From: Aeromicrobium sp.
GTDB lineage: Bacteria > Actinomycetota > Actinomycetes > Propionibacteriales > Nocardioidaceae
Reading direction: 5' to 3'
Assembly (NCBI GenBank): GCA_025965435.1
Contig: JAOPWZ010000059.1
Coordinates: 1 to 33,193 of the forward strand
DNA: 33,193 nt
How positions within the stretch are numbered: position 1 is the stretch's first letter; each line of letters starts with the position of its first letter. The notes beneath the pieces were generated by a model. The model made no database searches and had not been told where the DNA came from. It saw only the letters and a list, made by a program, of their open reading frames with translations. This document shows, piece after piece, positions 1 to 9,499 of this stretch. Position numbers and translations under genes: made by a program.

Positions 1-229
1 CCAGCGCCTCGATGAACGTCGACTTGCCGACTCCGGGGACGCCAGAGATGCCGATACGGATCGCGCCGCTGCCGCCGCCGCGACCGTCCCCCTCGGTGAG
101 CAGGCCCAGGAGCTCGCGAGCCTCGGCGCGATGGTCGCCGCGGCTCGACTCCACCAGCGTGATGGCACGCGAGATCGCCGCCCGCTTGCCGACGCGGACG
201 TCGTCGGCGAGCTCCGCCACGTCGACCAT
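1..229 (-). CDS. meaB: Methylmalonyl-CoA mutase-associated GTPase MeaB (N-terminal part, cut by window edge)
   Basis: G3E-family P-loop GTPase that protects methylmalonyl-CoA mutase and gates loading of its adenosylcobalamin cofactor in the cytoplasm. About 76 N-terminal residues are visible. A helical start (MVDVAELADDVRVGKRAAIS) is followed by the family-typical AITLVES stretch and a Walker A motif GVPGVGKST at about residues 63-71. The ATG at 229 lies 13 bp downstream of the mutB stop, so it is the third gene of mutA-mutB-meaB and probably cotranscribed. No strong Shine-Dalgarno sequence is visible, so translation may depend on mutB. The rest of the gene is outside the window. The start fits homologues, and the identification is secure from the Walker region plus context. 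Confidence 0.9.
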   Translation of the reverse strand, partial: MVDVAELADDVRVGKRAAISRAITLVESSRGDHRAEARELLGLLTEGDGRGGGSGAIRIGISGVPGVGKSTFIEAL

Positions 230-242
230 CAGGCGGCGCCGC

Positions 243-2444
243 TCACGGCGAGAGGGTCGTGCGCAGCTTGTCGAGCAGGTCGAGCGCCGAGTCGGCGATG
301 ACCGTGCCCGGCGGGAAGACCGCGGCGGCACCCATGTCCTTGAGCGTCTGGACGTCGTCGGGCGGGATCACGCCGCCGATGACGACCATGATGTCGGGCC
401 GGCCGAGCTCGGCCAACGACTCCTTGAGAGCCGGGAGCAGTGTCAGGTGTCCCGCTGCGAGCGAGGACACGCCGACGATGTGCACGTCGGCGTCGATCGC
501 CTGCTGGGCGACCTCCTCGGGCGTCGAGAACAGCGGGCCGACGTCGACGTCGAAGCCCATGTCGGCGAAGGCCGTGACGATGACCTTCTGACCGCGGTCG
601 TGACCGTCCTGGCCCATCTTGGCGACCAGGATGCGGGGGCGGCGGCCCTCGGCCTTCTCGAACTCGTCGGTGGCCTCGATGACCTGGGCGACGTTGCCCG
701 CCTGGCCGGCCTCTGTGCGGTACACACCTGAGATCGTACGGATCACAGCCTGGTGGCGCCCGTAGACCTTCTCGAGGGCGTCGGAGATCTCGCCGACCGT
801 CGCCTTCGCGCGCGCAGCGTTCACGGCCAGGGTCAGCAGGTTGTCGTCGAGCGAACCGGCGCCCCCTCCCGATGAGCCCTGTGAGCCGCGCTCGGCGCTC
901 CTGGTGAGCGCGGCCAGCGCCGCGTCGACCTCGTCCTGGTTGCGCTCGGCGCGCAGCCGCTCGAGCTTGGCGATCTGCGAGGCGTACACGGCCTTGTTGT
1001 CGACCTTGAGGACGTCGAGCGGGTCCTCGTCGGCGAGCCGGTACGTGTTGACGCCGATGACGGCCTGCTGGCCGGAGTCGATGCGCGCCTGGGTGCGGGC
1101 CGCGGCCTCCTCGATGCGCATCTTGGGGATGCCGGCCTCGATGGCCTTCGACATGCCGCCGGCCTTCTCGACCTCCTGGATGTGCGCCCACGCACGGTTC
1201 GCGAGGTCGTGGGTCAGGCGCTCGACGTAGTACGAGCCGCCCCACGGGTCGATGATGTCGGTCGTGCCGGACTCCTGCTGCAGGAGCAGCTGGGTGTTGC
1301 GGGCGATGCGGGCGCTGAAGTCGGTCGGCAGCGCGATGGCCTCGTCGAGCGCGTTGGTGTGCAGCGACTGCGTGTGTCCCTGCGTCGCAGCCATCGCCTC
1401 GATCGCGGTGCGGCCGACGTTGTTGTAGACGTCCTGCGCCGTCAGCGACCAGCCGGACGTCTGGCTGTGCGTGCGCAGGCTCAGGCTCTTGGGGTTCTTG
1501 GGGTTGAAGTCGGCGACGAGCTGGGCCCACAGTGCACGGGCGGCGCGCAGCTTCGCGACCTCCATGTAGAAGTTCATGCCGATGGCCCAGAAGAAGCTGA
1601 GCCGCGGCGCGAAGGCGTCGATGTCCAAGCCCACGTCGAGGCCCGCGCGGATGTACTCGACGCCGTCGGCGAGCGTGTACGCCAGCTCGAGGTCGTTCGT
1701 CGCCCCGGCCTCCTGGATGTGGTAGCCGGAGATCGAGATCGAGTTGAATCGCGGCATCTTCTGCGCGGTGTACGCGAAGATGTCGGAGATGATCCGCATC
1801 GACGGCGCGGGCGGGTAGATGTAGGTGTTGCGGACCATGAACTCCTTGAGGATGTCGTTCTGGATGGTCCCCGACAGCTTCTCGGGCGGCACGCCCTGCT
1901 CCTCGGCCGCGACGATGTAGAGCGCGAGGATCGGCAGCACCGCGCCGTTCATCGTCATCGAGACGCTCATCTCGTCGAGCGGGATGCCCTCGAAGAGCTT
2001 GCGCGTGTCGTAGATCGAGTCGATCGCGACGCCCGCCCTGCCGACGTCGCCGACGACGCGCGGGTTGTCGGAGTCGTACCCGCGGTGCGTCGCGAGGTCG
2101 AACGCGACCGAGAGTCCCTTCTGCCCGGCCGCGAGGTTGCGACGGTAGAAGGCGTTGGACTCCTCGGCGGTGGAGAAGCCGGCGTACTGGCGGATCGTCC
2201 ACGGCTGCGTCGTGTACATCGCCGGGTACGGCCCGCGCAGGAACGGCGTCAGGCCCGGGTACGTGTCGAGGCCGTCGAGGCCCTCGAGGTCGGCGGCGGT
2301 GTACAGGCCCTCGACGTCGATGCCCTCGGGTGCAGCCCACGGCTCGGCGCCGTCGGTGGCCCGGGCGTACGTCTCGGGATCGGGCTCGTACGGCTGCTCG
2401 GGATCCAGCGGCAGGCCCTGGAAGCTCTCGGGAACGGCGCTCAT
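243..2444 (-). CDS. mutB: Methylmalonyl-CoA mutase, large catalytic subunit
   Basis: Adenosylcobalamin enzyme interconverting (R)-methylmalonyl-CoA and succinyl-CoA; catalytic subunit of the MutAB heterodimer used for propionate and odd-chain fatty acid breakdown or for methylmalonyl-CoA supply. The product is 733 aa, the usual length. The N-terminal TIM barrel covers about residues 60-530; the B12-binding domain is at about 600-730 with the DxHxxG cobalamin motif (D613, H615, G618), then VSSLAAGH and [12 protein letters not shown] Gly/Ser-rich linker ([12 protein letters not shown]) joins the halves and looks a little longer than I remember for the family. The ORF track extends to 2627, but the ATG at 2444 overlaps the mutA stop by 4 nt (ATGA), indicating translational coupling. 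It starts MSAVPESF, as expected for actinobacterial MutB. Confidence 0.97.
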   Translation of the reverse strand: MSAVPESFQGLPLDPEQPYEPDPETYARATDGAEPWAAPEGIDVEGLYTAADLEGLDGLDTYPGLTPFLRGPYPAMYTTQPWTIRQYAGFSTAEESNAFYRRNLAAGQKGLSVAFDLATHRGYDSDNPRVVGDVGRAGVAIDSIYDTRKLFEGIPLDEMSVSMTMNGAVLPILALYIVAAEEQGVPPEKLSGTIQNDILKEFMVRNTYIYPPAPSMRIISDIFAYTAQKMPRFNSISISGYHIQEAGATNDLELAYTLADGVEYIRAGLDVGLDIDAFAPRLSFFWAIGMNFYMEVAKLRAARALWAQLVADFNPKNPKSLSLRTHSQTSGWSLTAQDVYNNVGRTAIEAMAATQGHTQSLHTNALDEAIALPTDFSARIARNTQLLLQQESGTTDIIDPWGGSYYVERLTHDLANRAWAHIQEVEKAGGMSKAIEAGIPKMRIEEAAARTQARIDSGQQAVIGVNTYRLADEDPLDVLKVDNKAVYASQIAKLERLRAERNQDEVDAALAALTRSAERGSQGSSGGGAGSLDDNLLTLAVNAARAKATVGEISDALEKVYGRHQAVIRTISGVYRTEAGQAGNVAQVIEATDEFEKAEGRRPRILVAKMGQDGHDRGQKVIVTAFADMGFDVDVGPLFSTPEEVAQQAIDADVHIVGVSSLAAGHLTLLPALKESLAELGRPDIMVVIGGVIPPDDVQTLKDMGAAAVFPPGTVIADSALDLLDKLRTTLSP

Positions 2445-4231
2445 GACGCGATCACCTCTCGGATCGAACGGAGGAAGGCCAACGCATCGACGCCCATCGC
2501 GATGGTCGCGTCCGCGCCGATCTCCACCTTGCCCGCGAGGACGACGTACGTCGACCCGGCGTCCCGCAGGGCGGCCACCAGGTCGGGGCCCCACGCCTCG
2601 TAGGCCTGGTCGTTGCCGACGAGACACACCACGGGAGGCCTGCCGGCCTGCTCGTACGCCGTCAGCACGTCGTCGATGCCCTCGCTGGGTCCGGCCACGA
2701 CGGTGTCGACGCCACCGGCGGCGAACAGGTTGGCCGCGAACGTCGCGCGGGCCGTGTAGCCGGCCACGGTGCCCAGCGAGGCCAGGAAGACCGGGGTGGC
2801 GGCGCGATCGTCGCGCAGCGCCTCGAACTCACCGGCGTAGCGGTGCACCTCGAGCGGCCGGTCGTACGGTCGTCGCTCGGGCAGCTGCTCGTGCAGGTTG
2901 GGGAACTCCGAGACGCCCGTGATCGGACGCTTGCGCCGGGCGATCGCGAGGGCGCGGTCGGACACCGTGACCTCGATCCGCGCGCGCAGCAGGTCGTGCG
3001 CCGCCTCGAGGCTCTCGGTCGCGTCGATCTCGCCGAACAGCTCCCAAGCCGCCCGCGCGAGGTCGTCGGTCAGCTTCTCGACGGCGTGCGAGCCGCCGGC
3101 GGGGTCGGTCACGGCGGCGACGTGCGACTCGCTGATCAGCACACTCGAGGTGTTGCGGGCGATACGCCGGCTGAACGCCTCGGGCAGCCCGAGGGGCTCG
3201 TCGAAGGGCAGGACGGTCACGGCGGCGGCCCCGCCGACCCCCGCGGCGAAGGCCGCGACGGTCGTGCGCAGCATGTTCACGTACGGGTCGTACGTCGACA
3301 TCATGGGCCGGGACGTCACGGCGTGCTGCAGCTGGCCGGCAGCGGCGGTCGTGACGCCGCTCAGCTCGGCCACGCGGTTCCACAGGCGGCGGGCTGCGCG
3401 CAGCTTGGCGATCGTCGGGAACTGCTCGTCGGTCGCGGCGTAGCGGAAGTCGATCAGCCCGGCGGCCTGCTCGACGCTGAAGCCCGCCTCGACCAGGAGG
3501 CGCAGGTACTGCGCTCCCGCGGCCAGCGAGTACGCCAGCTCCTGCACGTCGGACGCACCGGCGTCGTGGACCGCCGTGGCGTCGACCGTCACGGCGCGGA
3601 TGCCGAGCGGCTGCGCGAGGCGCGCGGCCTCGACGGCTGCGTCGAGGTCGACGACTCCCCGGCCGCGGAACGCCGCACCGAGCGGGTCGACGCCGAAGCT
3701 GGTGCCGGGCGCCGGGTCGACGCCCTTGTCCGCGATCACCGCGGCCAGGGCCCGTGCCGCCTCCAGTGGTTCGAAGGGCGCGTCGAGGACGACGGCGGCC
3801 AGGTCGACGAAGACCGGCTCGAGGATCATCGCGAGGGCGTCGACCGGGATGCCGCCGGTGCCGGCCGAGATCCACAGTGAGTTGACGCCGTTCTCGATGT
3901 CGGTGACGACGTCCTTGGCGGTGCGCTCGACGTCGGGATCGGTGAACCAGGCCCGGACGTCCCATCCCTCGAGCTCACGCGTGGCCGTCGCGCCGCGGGT
4001 GAACGGGGCCTGCCCGGGCAGTCCGCCATCGGGCAGCCCGGCGCTGAGCGCGGGAGTGCCGAGCGGGGTGACCGAGATGCCGTCGAGCGTCGTCGTCGCG
4101 AGCGTGCTCCACGCGTCGGTGTCGGGCGCGTCCTCACCGAGCCGGCGCGACTTGCGCAGCACTGCTGCGGTGGCCTGCTCCCACTCCTGTTGCGTGTGCT
4201 CAAGACCCTTCGAGAGGGGAACCTCGATCAT
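2441..4231 (-). CDS. mutA: Methylmalonyl-CoA mutase, small subunit
   Basis: Non-catalytic partner of MutB in the heterodimeric mutase. The product is 596 aa from the chosen ATG at 4231. It has a mutase-type TIM barrel (for example [16 protein letters not shown]) and a degenerate B12-like C-terminal domain. The DxHxxG motif of MutB is replaced by [11 protein letters not shown], as is normal for this subunit, so it should not bind cobalamin. Start choice: ATG 4231 has an AAGGAC ribosome site 7-8 nt upstream and gives MIEVPLSKG. In-frame ATGs at 4270 and 4279 would translate through a palindromic intergenic repeat (4236-4261). However, a TACGAT hexamer 7 nt before 4270 makes a leaderless start there possible. 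First gene of the operon, overlapping mutB by 4 nt. Confidence 0.94.
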   Translation of the reverse strand: MIEVPLSKGLEHTQQEWEQATAAVLRKSRRLGEDAPDTDAWSTLATTTLDGISVTPLGTPALSAGLPDGGLPGQAPFTRGATATRELEGWDVRAWFTDPDVERTAKDVVTDIENGVNSLWISAGTGGIPVDALAMILEPVFVDLAAVVLDAPFEPLEAARALAAVIADKGVDPAPGTSFGVDPLGAAFRGRGVVDLDAAVEAARLAQPLGIRAVTVDATAVHDAGASDVQELAYSLAAGAQYLRLLVEAGFSVEQAAGLIDFRYAATDEQFPTIAKLRAARRLWNRVAELSGVTTAAAGQLQHAVTSRPMMSTYDPYVNMLRTTVAAFAAGVGGAAAVTVLPFDEPLGLPEAFSRRIARNTSSVLISESHVAAVTDPAGGSHAVEKLTDDLARAAWELFGEIDATESLEAAHDLLRARIEVTVSDRALAIARRKRPITGVSEFPNLHEQLPERRPYDRPLEVHRYAGEFEALRDDRAATPVFLASLGTVAGYTARATFAANLFAAGGVDTVVAGPSEGIDDVLTAYEQAGRPPVVCLVGNDQAYEAWGPDLVAALRDAGSTYVVLAGKVEIGADATIAMGVDALAFLRSIREVIAS

Positions 4232-4235
4232 TGCC

Positions 4236-4261
4236 GGGGTCCTTGAGCTGGTCGAGGGGTC
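4236..4261. repeat. Palindromic intergenic repeat in the mutA leader
   Basis: The plus strand reads CCTTGA-GCTGG-TCGAGG flanked by GGGGT and GGTC. The arms pair with one G-T wobble, and the whole 26-nt block is nearly self-complementary. I recall very similar sequences of the type CCTGAGC-TTGTCGA-AGG dispersed between genes in many GC-rich bacteria, but cannot check copy number here. It lies in the probable 5' untranslated region of mutA and argues that translation starts downstream of it. Only one copy is seen in the window. Confidence 0.5.
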
Positions 4262-4333
4262 AGATGCCATAGGGGGCATCGTACGAAGGAGTCGGCGCCC
4301 CGGCCACCCGGTGTGACTTATGTGACGGTGGTG

Positions 4334-4651
4334 TTACGTCGCGTCGGGCTCGAGCTCGACCAGGAAGCCCGCCATGTCGAGGACCTGAACGTGCTCGGCG
4401 GGCGTCGCGGTGATCTCGTGCGCGACGGTGCGTCGCCGGCCGGTCGCCATGACCAGACGGACGATCGTGCCGCCGACCTCGGCGTCACCCCCGTCGTCGA
4501 CGGCGCTCGTCACGTCTGCGTCGAATCCATCCGGCAGCTGGGGCAGCAGCTCGTCGAAGCCCTCGGTCAGCACCGGCCACGTCACGACGTCGCCCACGGC
4601 GAACCCGCCGTCCACCACGATGTTTTCGGCGCCGTCCACCCATGTCCACAC
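4334..4651 (-). CDS. Small conserved protein of unknown function
   Basis: A 105-aa acidic, probably cytoplasmic protein starting (M)WTWVDGAENIVVDG and including FAVGDVVTWPV, with no membrane segment or signal peptide. The pattern 'short strand, gap, FxVGDxVxW' resembles from memory the DUF6578-type small actinobacterial proteins, but the Cys-Cys-Gly that I associate with that family is absent (VVDGG instead), so I assign no function. The ORF track shows a 346-aa ORF to 5374, but everything upstream of 4651 is antisense to serC. The chosen GTG at 4651 is preceded by TAGGGT with a 7-nt spacer and no Shine-Dalgarno, suggesting a nearly leaderless mRNA. It is divergent from serC across 54 bp. Confidence 0.7.
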   Translation of the reverse strand: MWTWVDGAENIVVDGGFAVGDVVTWPVLTEGFDELLPQLPDGFDADVTSAVDDGGDAEVGGTIVRLVMATGRRRTVAHEITATPAEHVQVLDMAGFLVELEPDAT

Positions 4652-4658
4652 GCCGCCA

Positions 4659-4664
4659 ACCCTA
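4659..4664 (-). promoter_or_regulatory. -10 element, probable leaderless start of the 105-aa protein gene
   Basis: TAGGGT on the minus strand fits TANNNT and ends 7 nt before the GTG at 4651. That puts the expected transcription start on or one base before the start codon. Confidence 0.4.
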
Positions 4665-4693
4665 CGGGCATCCGCTCGGGCGCAGCGCCCTGA

Positions 4694-5812
<1,119 letters not shown>

Positions 5813-5820
5813 CCCCGTCC

Positions 5821-5923
5821 CGCGAGTGGTGCACAGGTCCCCGCGAGTGGTGCAAGTCCGGCATTCCGAGACGGCGAGTCGTCCGAACTTGCACCACTCG
5901 CCGGGAGGATTGCACCACTCGCG
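5821..5923. repeat. Nested palindromic intergenic element, copy 1
   Basis: Two inverted repeats are nested. The outer arms CGCGAGTGGTGCA (5821-5833) and TGCACCACTCGCG (5911-5923) are perfect 13-mers. The inner arms GCGAGTGGTGCAAGT (5843-5857) and ACTTGCACCACTCGC (5887-5901) are perfect 15-mers. The loop contains GAGACGGCGAGTCG. The element fills the junction between the serC stop (5812) and the opposing gene's stop (5926), so it could act as a bidirectional terminator. A related copy lies at 29442-29505. Confidence 0.85.
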
Positions 5924-5925
5924 AG

Positions 5926-6444
5926 CTAGCCGACGACCGTTCCGGCGCGGTGCTGGTCGCGGTGGTGGGCGTAGATCTCGGCGTTGCGGTGCAGCTTGTC
6001 GACCTCGGCATCGCTGAGCTCACGGCGCACCTTCGCCGGCACGCCGGCCACCAGCGATCGCGGCGGGACGACCATGCCCTCGGTGACCAGGGCGCCGGCG
6101 GCGATCAGCGACTCCGCGCCGATGACCGCGCCGTTCATGATCGTGGAGCTCATGCCGACCAGCACGTGGTCGCCGACCGTTGCGCCGTGGACGACCGCGC
6201 CGTGACCGACGGACACGCCGGTCCCCAGCAGGACGGGCTTGCCCTTGTCGACGTGGAAGACGCAGTTGTCCTGCACGTTCGAGTCGGCACCGATCGTGAT
6301 CGGCTCGTTGTCGGCGCGCAGCACTGCTCCGTACCAGATGCTCGCGCCCTCACCGATCACGACGGCGCCGACGAGGGTGGCGGACGGGGCGATCCAGGCG
6401 GAGTCCGCCACCTGGGGGGTCAGGTCTTCGAGGGCGATCAGCAT
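5926..6444 (-). CDS. Gamma carbonic anhydrase-like hexapeptide-repeat protein
   Basis: Left-handed beta-helix protein of 172 aa in the gamma carbonic anhydrase/PaaY/YrdA family, cytoplasmic and probably trimeric. Imperfect hexapeptide repeats (for example IGEGAS, IGADSN, VGDHVL, IGAESL) span about residues 20-145. The three zinc-ligand histidines of the family are present as H64 (CVFHVD) and H81/H86 (GHGAVVHG). Q58 and D59 lie nearby, as in functional members, so metal binding is likely. Whether it hydrates CO2 or acts on another substrate cannot be told. The ATG at 6444 is preceded by TACGTT with a 6-nt spacer, so it appears leaderless. NCS2 permease is 22 bp upstream on the same strand. Confidence 0.87.
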   Translation of the reverse strand: MLIALEDLTPQVADSAWIAPSATLVGAVVIGEGASIWYGAVLRADNEPITIGADSNVQDNCVFHVDKGKPVLLGTGVSVGHGAVVHGATVGDHVLVGMSSTIMNGAVIGAESLIAAGALVTEGMVVPPRSLVAGVPAKVRRELSDAEVDKLHRNAEIYAHHRDQHRAGTVVG

Positions 6445-6450
6445 GGGCCC

Positions 6451-6456
6451 AACGTA
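6451..6456 (-). promoter_or_regulatory. -10 element, probable leaderless start of the carbonic anhydrase-like gene
   Basis: TACGTT on the minus strand, then GGGCCC (6 nt), then ATG at 6444. It sits inside the 22-bp gap after the permease gene, so this gene can be transcribed on its own. Confidence 0.45.
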
Positions 6457-6466
6457 CCCACCCGGG

Positions 6467-7906
6467 TCAGCTGATCCAGCGGCTGATCGGGTCGATCGCG
6501 AAGTAGATGACGAACAGGGTGCCGACGATCCACATCAGCGGGTGCACCTGCGCGAGCTTGCCCTTGACCACCTTGAGCAGGACGAAGGCGATGAATCCCG
6601 CGCCGATGCCCGCCGTGATCGAGTACGTGAACGGCATCAGGGCGATCGTCAGGAAGGCTGGAATCGCGATCTCCTCGTCCTTCCAGTCGATCTCCCCCAC
6701 CTGCTGCATCATCAGGAAGCCGACGAGCACCAGCGCGGGCACCGCGGCTTCGCTCGGGATGTGCTCGACGAGCGGCGTGAAGATCGTCGCGAGCAGGAAC
6801 AGCACGCCGGTGACGACGGCGGCCAGCCCTGTCCGCGCGCCGTCGCCGACGCCGGAGGCCGACTCGATGTACGACGTGTTGGACGAGACTCCGGCAGCGC
6901 CGCCGGCCGCAGCCGCGATGGAGTCGACGATCAGGATCTTCTGCGCACCGGCCGGCGTGCCCTCTTCATCGTTCAGGCCGGCCTCTGCGCCGATCGCGGT
7001 CATGGTGCCCATCGTGTCGAAGAAGTCCGCCAGCAGGAGGCTGAAGACCAGCAGGACCACCGTGACGAAACCGACGCGCTCGAATGATCCGAACAGGCTG
7101 AACTCACCCAGCAGCCCGAAGTCGGGAGTGCTGACGAGCGAGTCCGGGATGGACGGCACATTGAGGTTCCAGCCCTTGGGGCTGGGCTTGCCGTCGACCA
7201 GGCTCGGCCCGGCGTCCGCCAGCTTCTCGACGATGATCGCGAGCACCGTGGTGGCCACGATGCCGATGAGGATCGCGCCCGGGACCCGTCGCGCGTGCAG
7301 CGCGATCATGAGCAGCAGGCCGATGCAGAACACGAGGACCGGCCAGCCCGACAGCTGTCCGCCGATGCCCATGCCGATCGGCGGGGCGCTCATGCCGGTC
7401 GTCCGGACGAAGCCCGCGTCGACCAGACCGATCAGGGCGATGAACAGGCCGATGCCGACCGCGATCGCGGTCTTGAGCTCGCGCGGCACCGCGTCGAAGA
7501 CTGCCTTGCGGAAGCCCGTCAGGACAAGGACCAGGATGATGAGGCCCTCCAGCACGACGAGTCCCATGGCATCGGCCCACGACATCTGGGACGCGACGGA
7601 GTAGGCCACGAAGGCATTGAGTCCCAGGCCCGCCGCGAGGGCGAGCGGGAAGTTCGCGACGACGCCCATCAGGATCGTCAGCACACCCGCGACCAGGGCC
7701 GTCGCAGCCGCGATCTTGGCCAGGTCCGGTGCGGCTCCGCCACCGAGGAACTGCCCGTCCGCATCCTGCACGAAGCCCAGGATCAGCGGGTTGAGCACGA
7801 TGATGTAGGCCATCGTCAGGAACGTGACGACGCCGCCACGCACCTCTCGGCCGATCGTCGACCCGCGCTGCGAGATCTTGAAGTACTGCTCGAGCGTGCT
7901 GGTCAT
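6467..7906 (-). CDS. NCS2 family purine permease (AzgA/PbuG type)
   Basis: Integral membrane proton symporter probably importing hypoxanthine, guanine or adenine. The product is 479 aa. The N-terminus MTSTLEQYFKIS then GSTIGREVRGG and the following FLTMAYIIVLNPLIL are characteristic of the AzgA-like branch. Many hydrophobic segments follow, with the conserved ADFFDTMGTM region and SNTSYIESASGVGDGARTGL in the substrate site. The ATG at 7906 has AGGAG 7 nt upstream; the longer ORF to 7972 lacks support. The exact base specificity cannot be read from sequence. The 87-bp upstream gap shows no purine riboswitch that I can recognise. Confidence 0.92.
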   Translation of the reverse strand: MTSTLEQYFKISQRGSTIGREVRGGVVTFLTMAYIIVLNPLILGFVQDADGQFLGGGAAPDLAKIAAATALVAGVLTILMGVVANFPLALAAGLGLNAFVAYSVASQMSWADAMGLVVLEGLIILVLVLTGFRKAVFDAVPRELKTAIAVGIGLFIALIGLVDAGFVRTTGMSAPPIGMGIGGQLSGWPVLVFCIGLLLMIALHARRVPGAILIGIVATTVLAIIVEKLADAGPSLVDGKPSPKGWNLNVPSIPDSLVSTPDFGLLGEFSLFGSFERVGFVTVVLLVFSLLLADFFDTMGTMTAIGAEAGLNDEEGTPAGAQKILIVDSIAAAAGGAAGVSSNTSYIESASGVGDGARTGLAAVVTGVLFLLATIFTPLVEHIPSEAAVPALVLVGFLMMQQVGEIDWKDEEIAIPAFLTIALMPFTYSITAGIGAGFIAFVLLKVVKGKLAQVHPLMWIVGTLFVIYFAIDPISRWIS

Positions 7907-7993
7907 GCCACTCCTGTCACGGCGGGATGGTTCGAGGAGTGAGCATGCCAGACCCCTCCGAACGCAACGCATCCGGATTGCGCAGACGCCCGC

Positions 7994-8995
7994 CTAGCGC
8001 CGCCGGACCGCCCCGGCGCTGATCGCGGCCAGCAGTGCGACGACCACCGCGGCCCAGAACCAGGTGGCTCCGGCGAAGCCGTTGCCCCCGGCCGGGGGTG
8101 CGGACGCCAGGCCCGGCGGCGCTGTCGTCGCCTCGGCGGGAGCGGCCTTCGTGTCGTCGGGCGTCGACAGCGGGACGCGGATCAGTGGGGAGTCGCTCCC
8201 CTCGCTGCCGACGAGCAGCGTCCGTCCGGCCGTCTCGACCGCCAAGCTCTCGCCCTGGTCGACCGACGGCAGGTCCATCGTCGAGACGATCTCCCACGTC
8301 TTCGCGTCCAGGACGTAGGCCTCGGAGTAGTCACGCGCCACGACGTACCGTCCGTCGGGGGTGAAGGAGGCATCCGTGACCAGGCCCGGGATCTCCCCCT
8401 CCAGCGCCACGGCCTCGTTGGGCCGGTCCGGAACCAGGGGGTCCGGGAGGGCGAAGACCGTACCGCCCAGCAGCCCCTTGCTGATCAGGAACTTCTCGCC
8501 GGTCAGGGGGCTGACGACGAGGGCCTCGACGTCGATCGGCCCACCGGGATACACGACCGGGTAGCGCCGCACCGACGTCGCGACGGCATCGCCCAGGCCG
8601 AACTCGGGCACCGAGTAGAGCGCCGCATCGGTGCGCACCGCCTGGTTGTCACCCGTGTCGGCGATCCACAGGGTCCCCTCGGCGTCCCGCGAGATCGCCT
8701 CGGTGTCGACCAGCTCGGCCTCGACCCGCGCCGTGCCGACCGTGCTGCCGGTGGAGACCTGGATCGCGTAGACGACCGGCGTCCCGCCCGAGTCGTTGAT
8801 CGTGAAGACCCGGTCGTCGTCGGCGCTCGTGGCGAGGCCGCTCGACTCGTTGATGCGGCCGTCCGACAGCGTGCTGACGGCTTCCGGCTCGGCCGTCGCG
8901 GCATCGGCCTTGCCCGCCAGCGAGGCGATCACGACGATGGCGAGCAGGGCGAGGAGCAGACCGGGGATCAGCAGCCGGCGATAGCGCGGATTCAT
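7994..8995 (-). CDS. Secreted, membrane-anchored beta-propeller-like protein
   Basis: A 333-aa protein of unknown function. Residues 1-33 form a Sec signal-type segment (positive MNPRYRR, hydrophobic LLIPGLLLALLAIVVIASL, possible cleavage after KADA). Residues about 40-275 contain repeated strand patterns such as ESSGLATSADDDRVFTINDSG, EGTLWIADTGDN and DASFTPDGRYVVARDYS, typical of NHL/esterase-like beta-propellers. A Pro/Ala-rich linker (about 280-305) leads to a C-terminal transmembrane helix ending in RRR, so the propeller is probably displayed outside the membrane. No LPxTG motif is seen. The ATG at 8995 lacks both a clear Shine-Dalgarno and a leaderless -10. It is divergent from the DUF2530 gene across 59 bp. 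Confidence 0.75.
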   Translation of the reverse strand: MNPRYRRLLIPGLLLALLAIVVIASLAGKADAATAEPEAVSTLSDGRINESSGLATSADDDRVFTINDSGGTPVVYAIQVSTGSTVGTARVEAELVDTEAISRDAEGTLWIADTGDNQAVRTDAALYSVPEFGLGDAVATSVRRYPVVYPGGPIDVEALVVSPLTGEKFLISKGLLGGTVFALPDPLVPDRPNEAVALEGEIPGLVTDASFTPDGRYVVARDYSEAYVLDAKTWEIVSTMDLPSVDQGESLAVETAGRTLLVGSEGSDSPLIRVPLSTPDDTKAAPAEATTAPPGLASAPPAGGNGFAGATWFWAAVVVALLAAISAGAVRRR

Positions 8996-9042
8996 TGCAG
9001 ATCAGCATGACAGGACACGGGTGGCCCCTCGATCGCGGCGGG

Positions 9043-9048
9043 TACTGT
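9043..9048 (+). promoter_or_regulatory. -10 element, probable leaderless start of the DUF2530 gene
   Basis: TACTGT, then 6 nt, then the GTG at 9055. No Shine-Dalgarno is present. This spacing decides the GTG start over the upstream ATG at 8995 offered by the ORF track. Confidence 0.45.
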
Positions 9049-9054
9049 GGCGGT

Positions 9055-9462
9055 GTGAGCGACAGCGACGACTGGGTGATCCGGCAGGGCGACGGCCCTG
9101 AGACCATCGAGCGCAAGATGGGGCACCGCGAGATCGCGCGCCTCGAGCGTGCCGCCCGTCGTCACGAGTTCGGCCGCCCCGACGTCACCGAGCTCGAGAT
9201 CGGCCGCAAGACCCACCGCGTCGCGGAGGTGGAGCCGATGGACGTCGACGGCGTCCGCACCATGACGGTCGGCACGATCGTCTGGGGAGTCATCGCGATC
9301 GCACTCCTGCCGTTCCTCGGCACCCTCGAGGAGGAGGGCCGTACGTGGTGGCTGTGGTCGGCTGTCGCCGGCTTCGGCCTCGGACTCATCGGCATCGAGT
9401 ACTGCCGCCGGCGACGCAACGCGCTGCGCATGCAGCCCGGCCGCCGCCGCAAGATCGACTAG
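9055..9462 (+). CDS. DUF2530 domain membrane protein
   Basis: A 135-aa protein with a charged cytoplasmic N-terminal half (IERKMGHREIARLERAARRH) and two transmembrane helices (about residues 72-90 and 98-117). The second half, VGTIVWGVIAIALLPFL then TWWLWSAVAGFGLGLIGIEYCRRRR, matches my memory of actinobacterial DUF2530 proteins, which often sit near NCS2 permeases as here. Function is unknown. The GTG at 9055 is chosen because of the leaderless -10 and because the upstream extension (residues from 8995) overlaps the divergent gene's 5' end. The C-terminus is very basic (RRRRNALRMQPGRRRK). It is convergent with the MFS exporter gene, 37 bp apart. Confidence 0.78.
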   Translation: MSDSDDWVIRQGDGPETIERKMGHREIARLERAARRHEFGRPDVTELEIGRKTHRVAEVEPMDVDGVRTMTVGTIVWGVIAIALLPFLGTLEEEGRTWWLWSAVAGFGLGLIGIEYCRRRRNALRMQPGRRRKID

Positions 9463-9499
9463 GGCCTGTCCCCCGCAGCCGGGAGCCAGGCCCCGGCGA

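Noticed and set aside
229-2340. 703-aa minus-strand ORF and plus-strand ORFs such as 1182..2603 across the mutase genes
   Set aside because: They are Arg/Gly/Ala-rich shadow frames of mutB, a GC-rich coding artefact.
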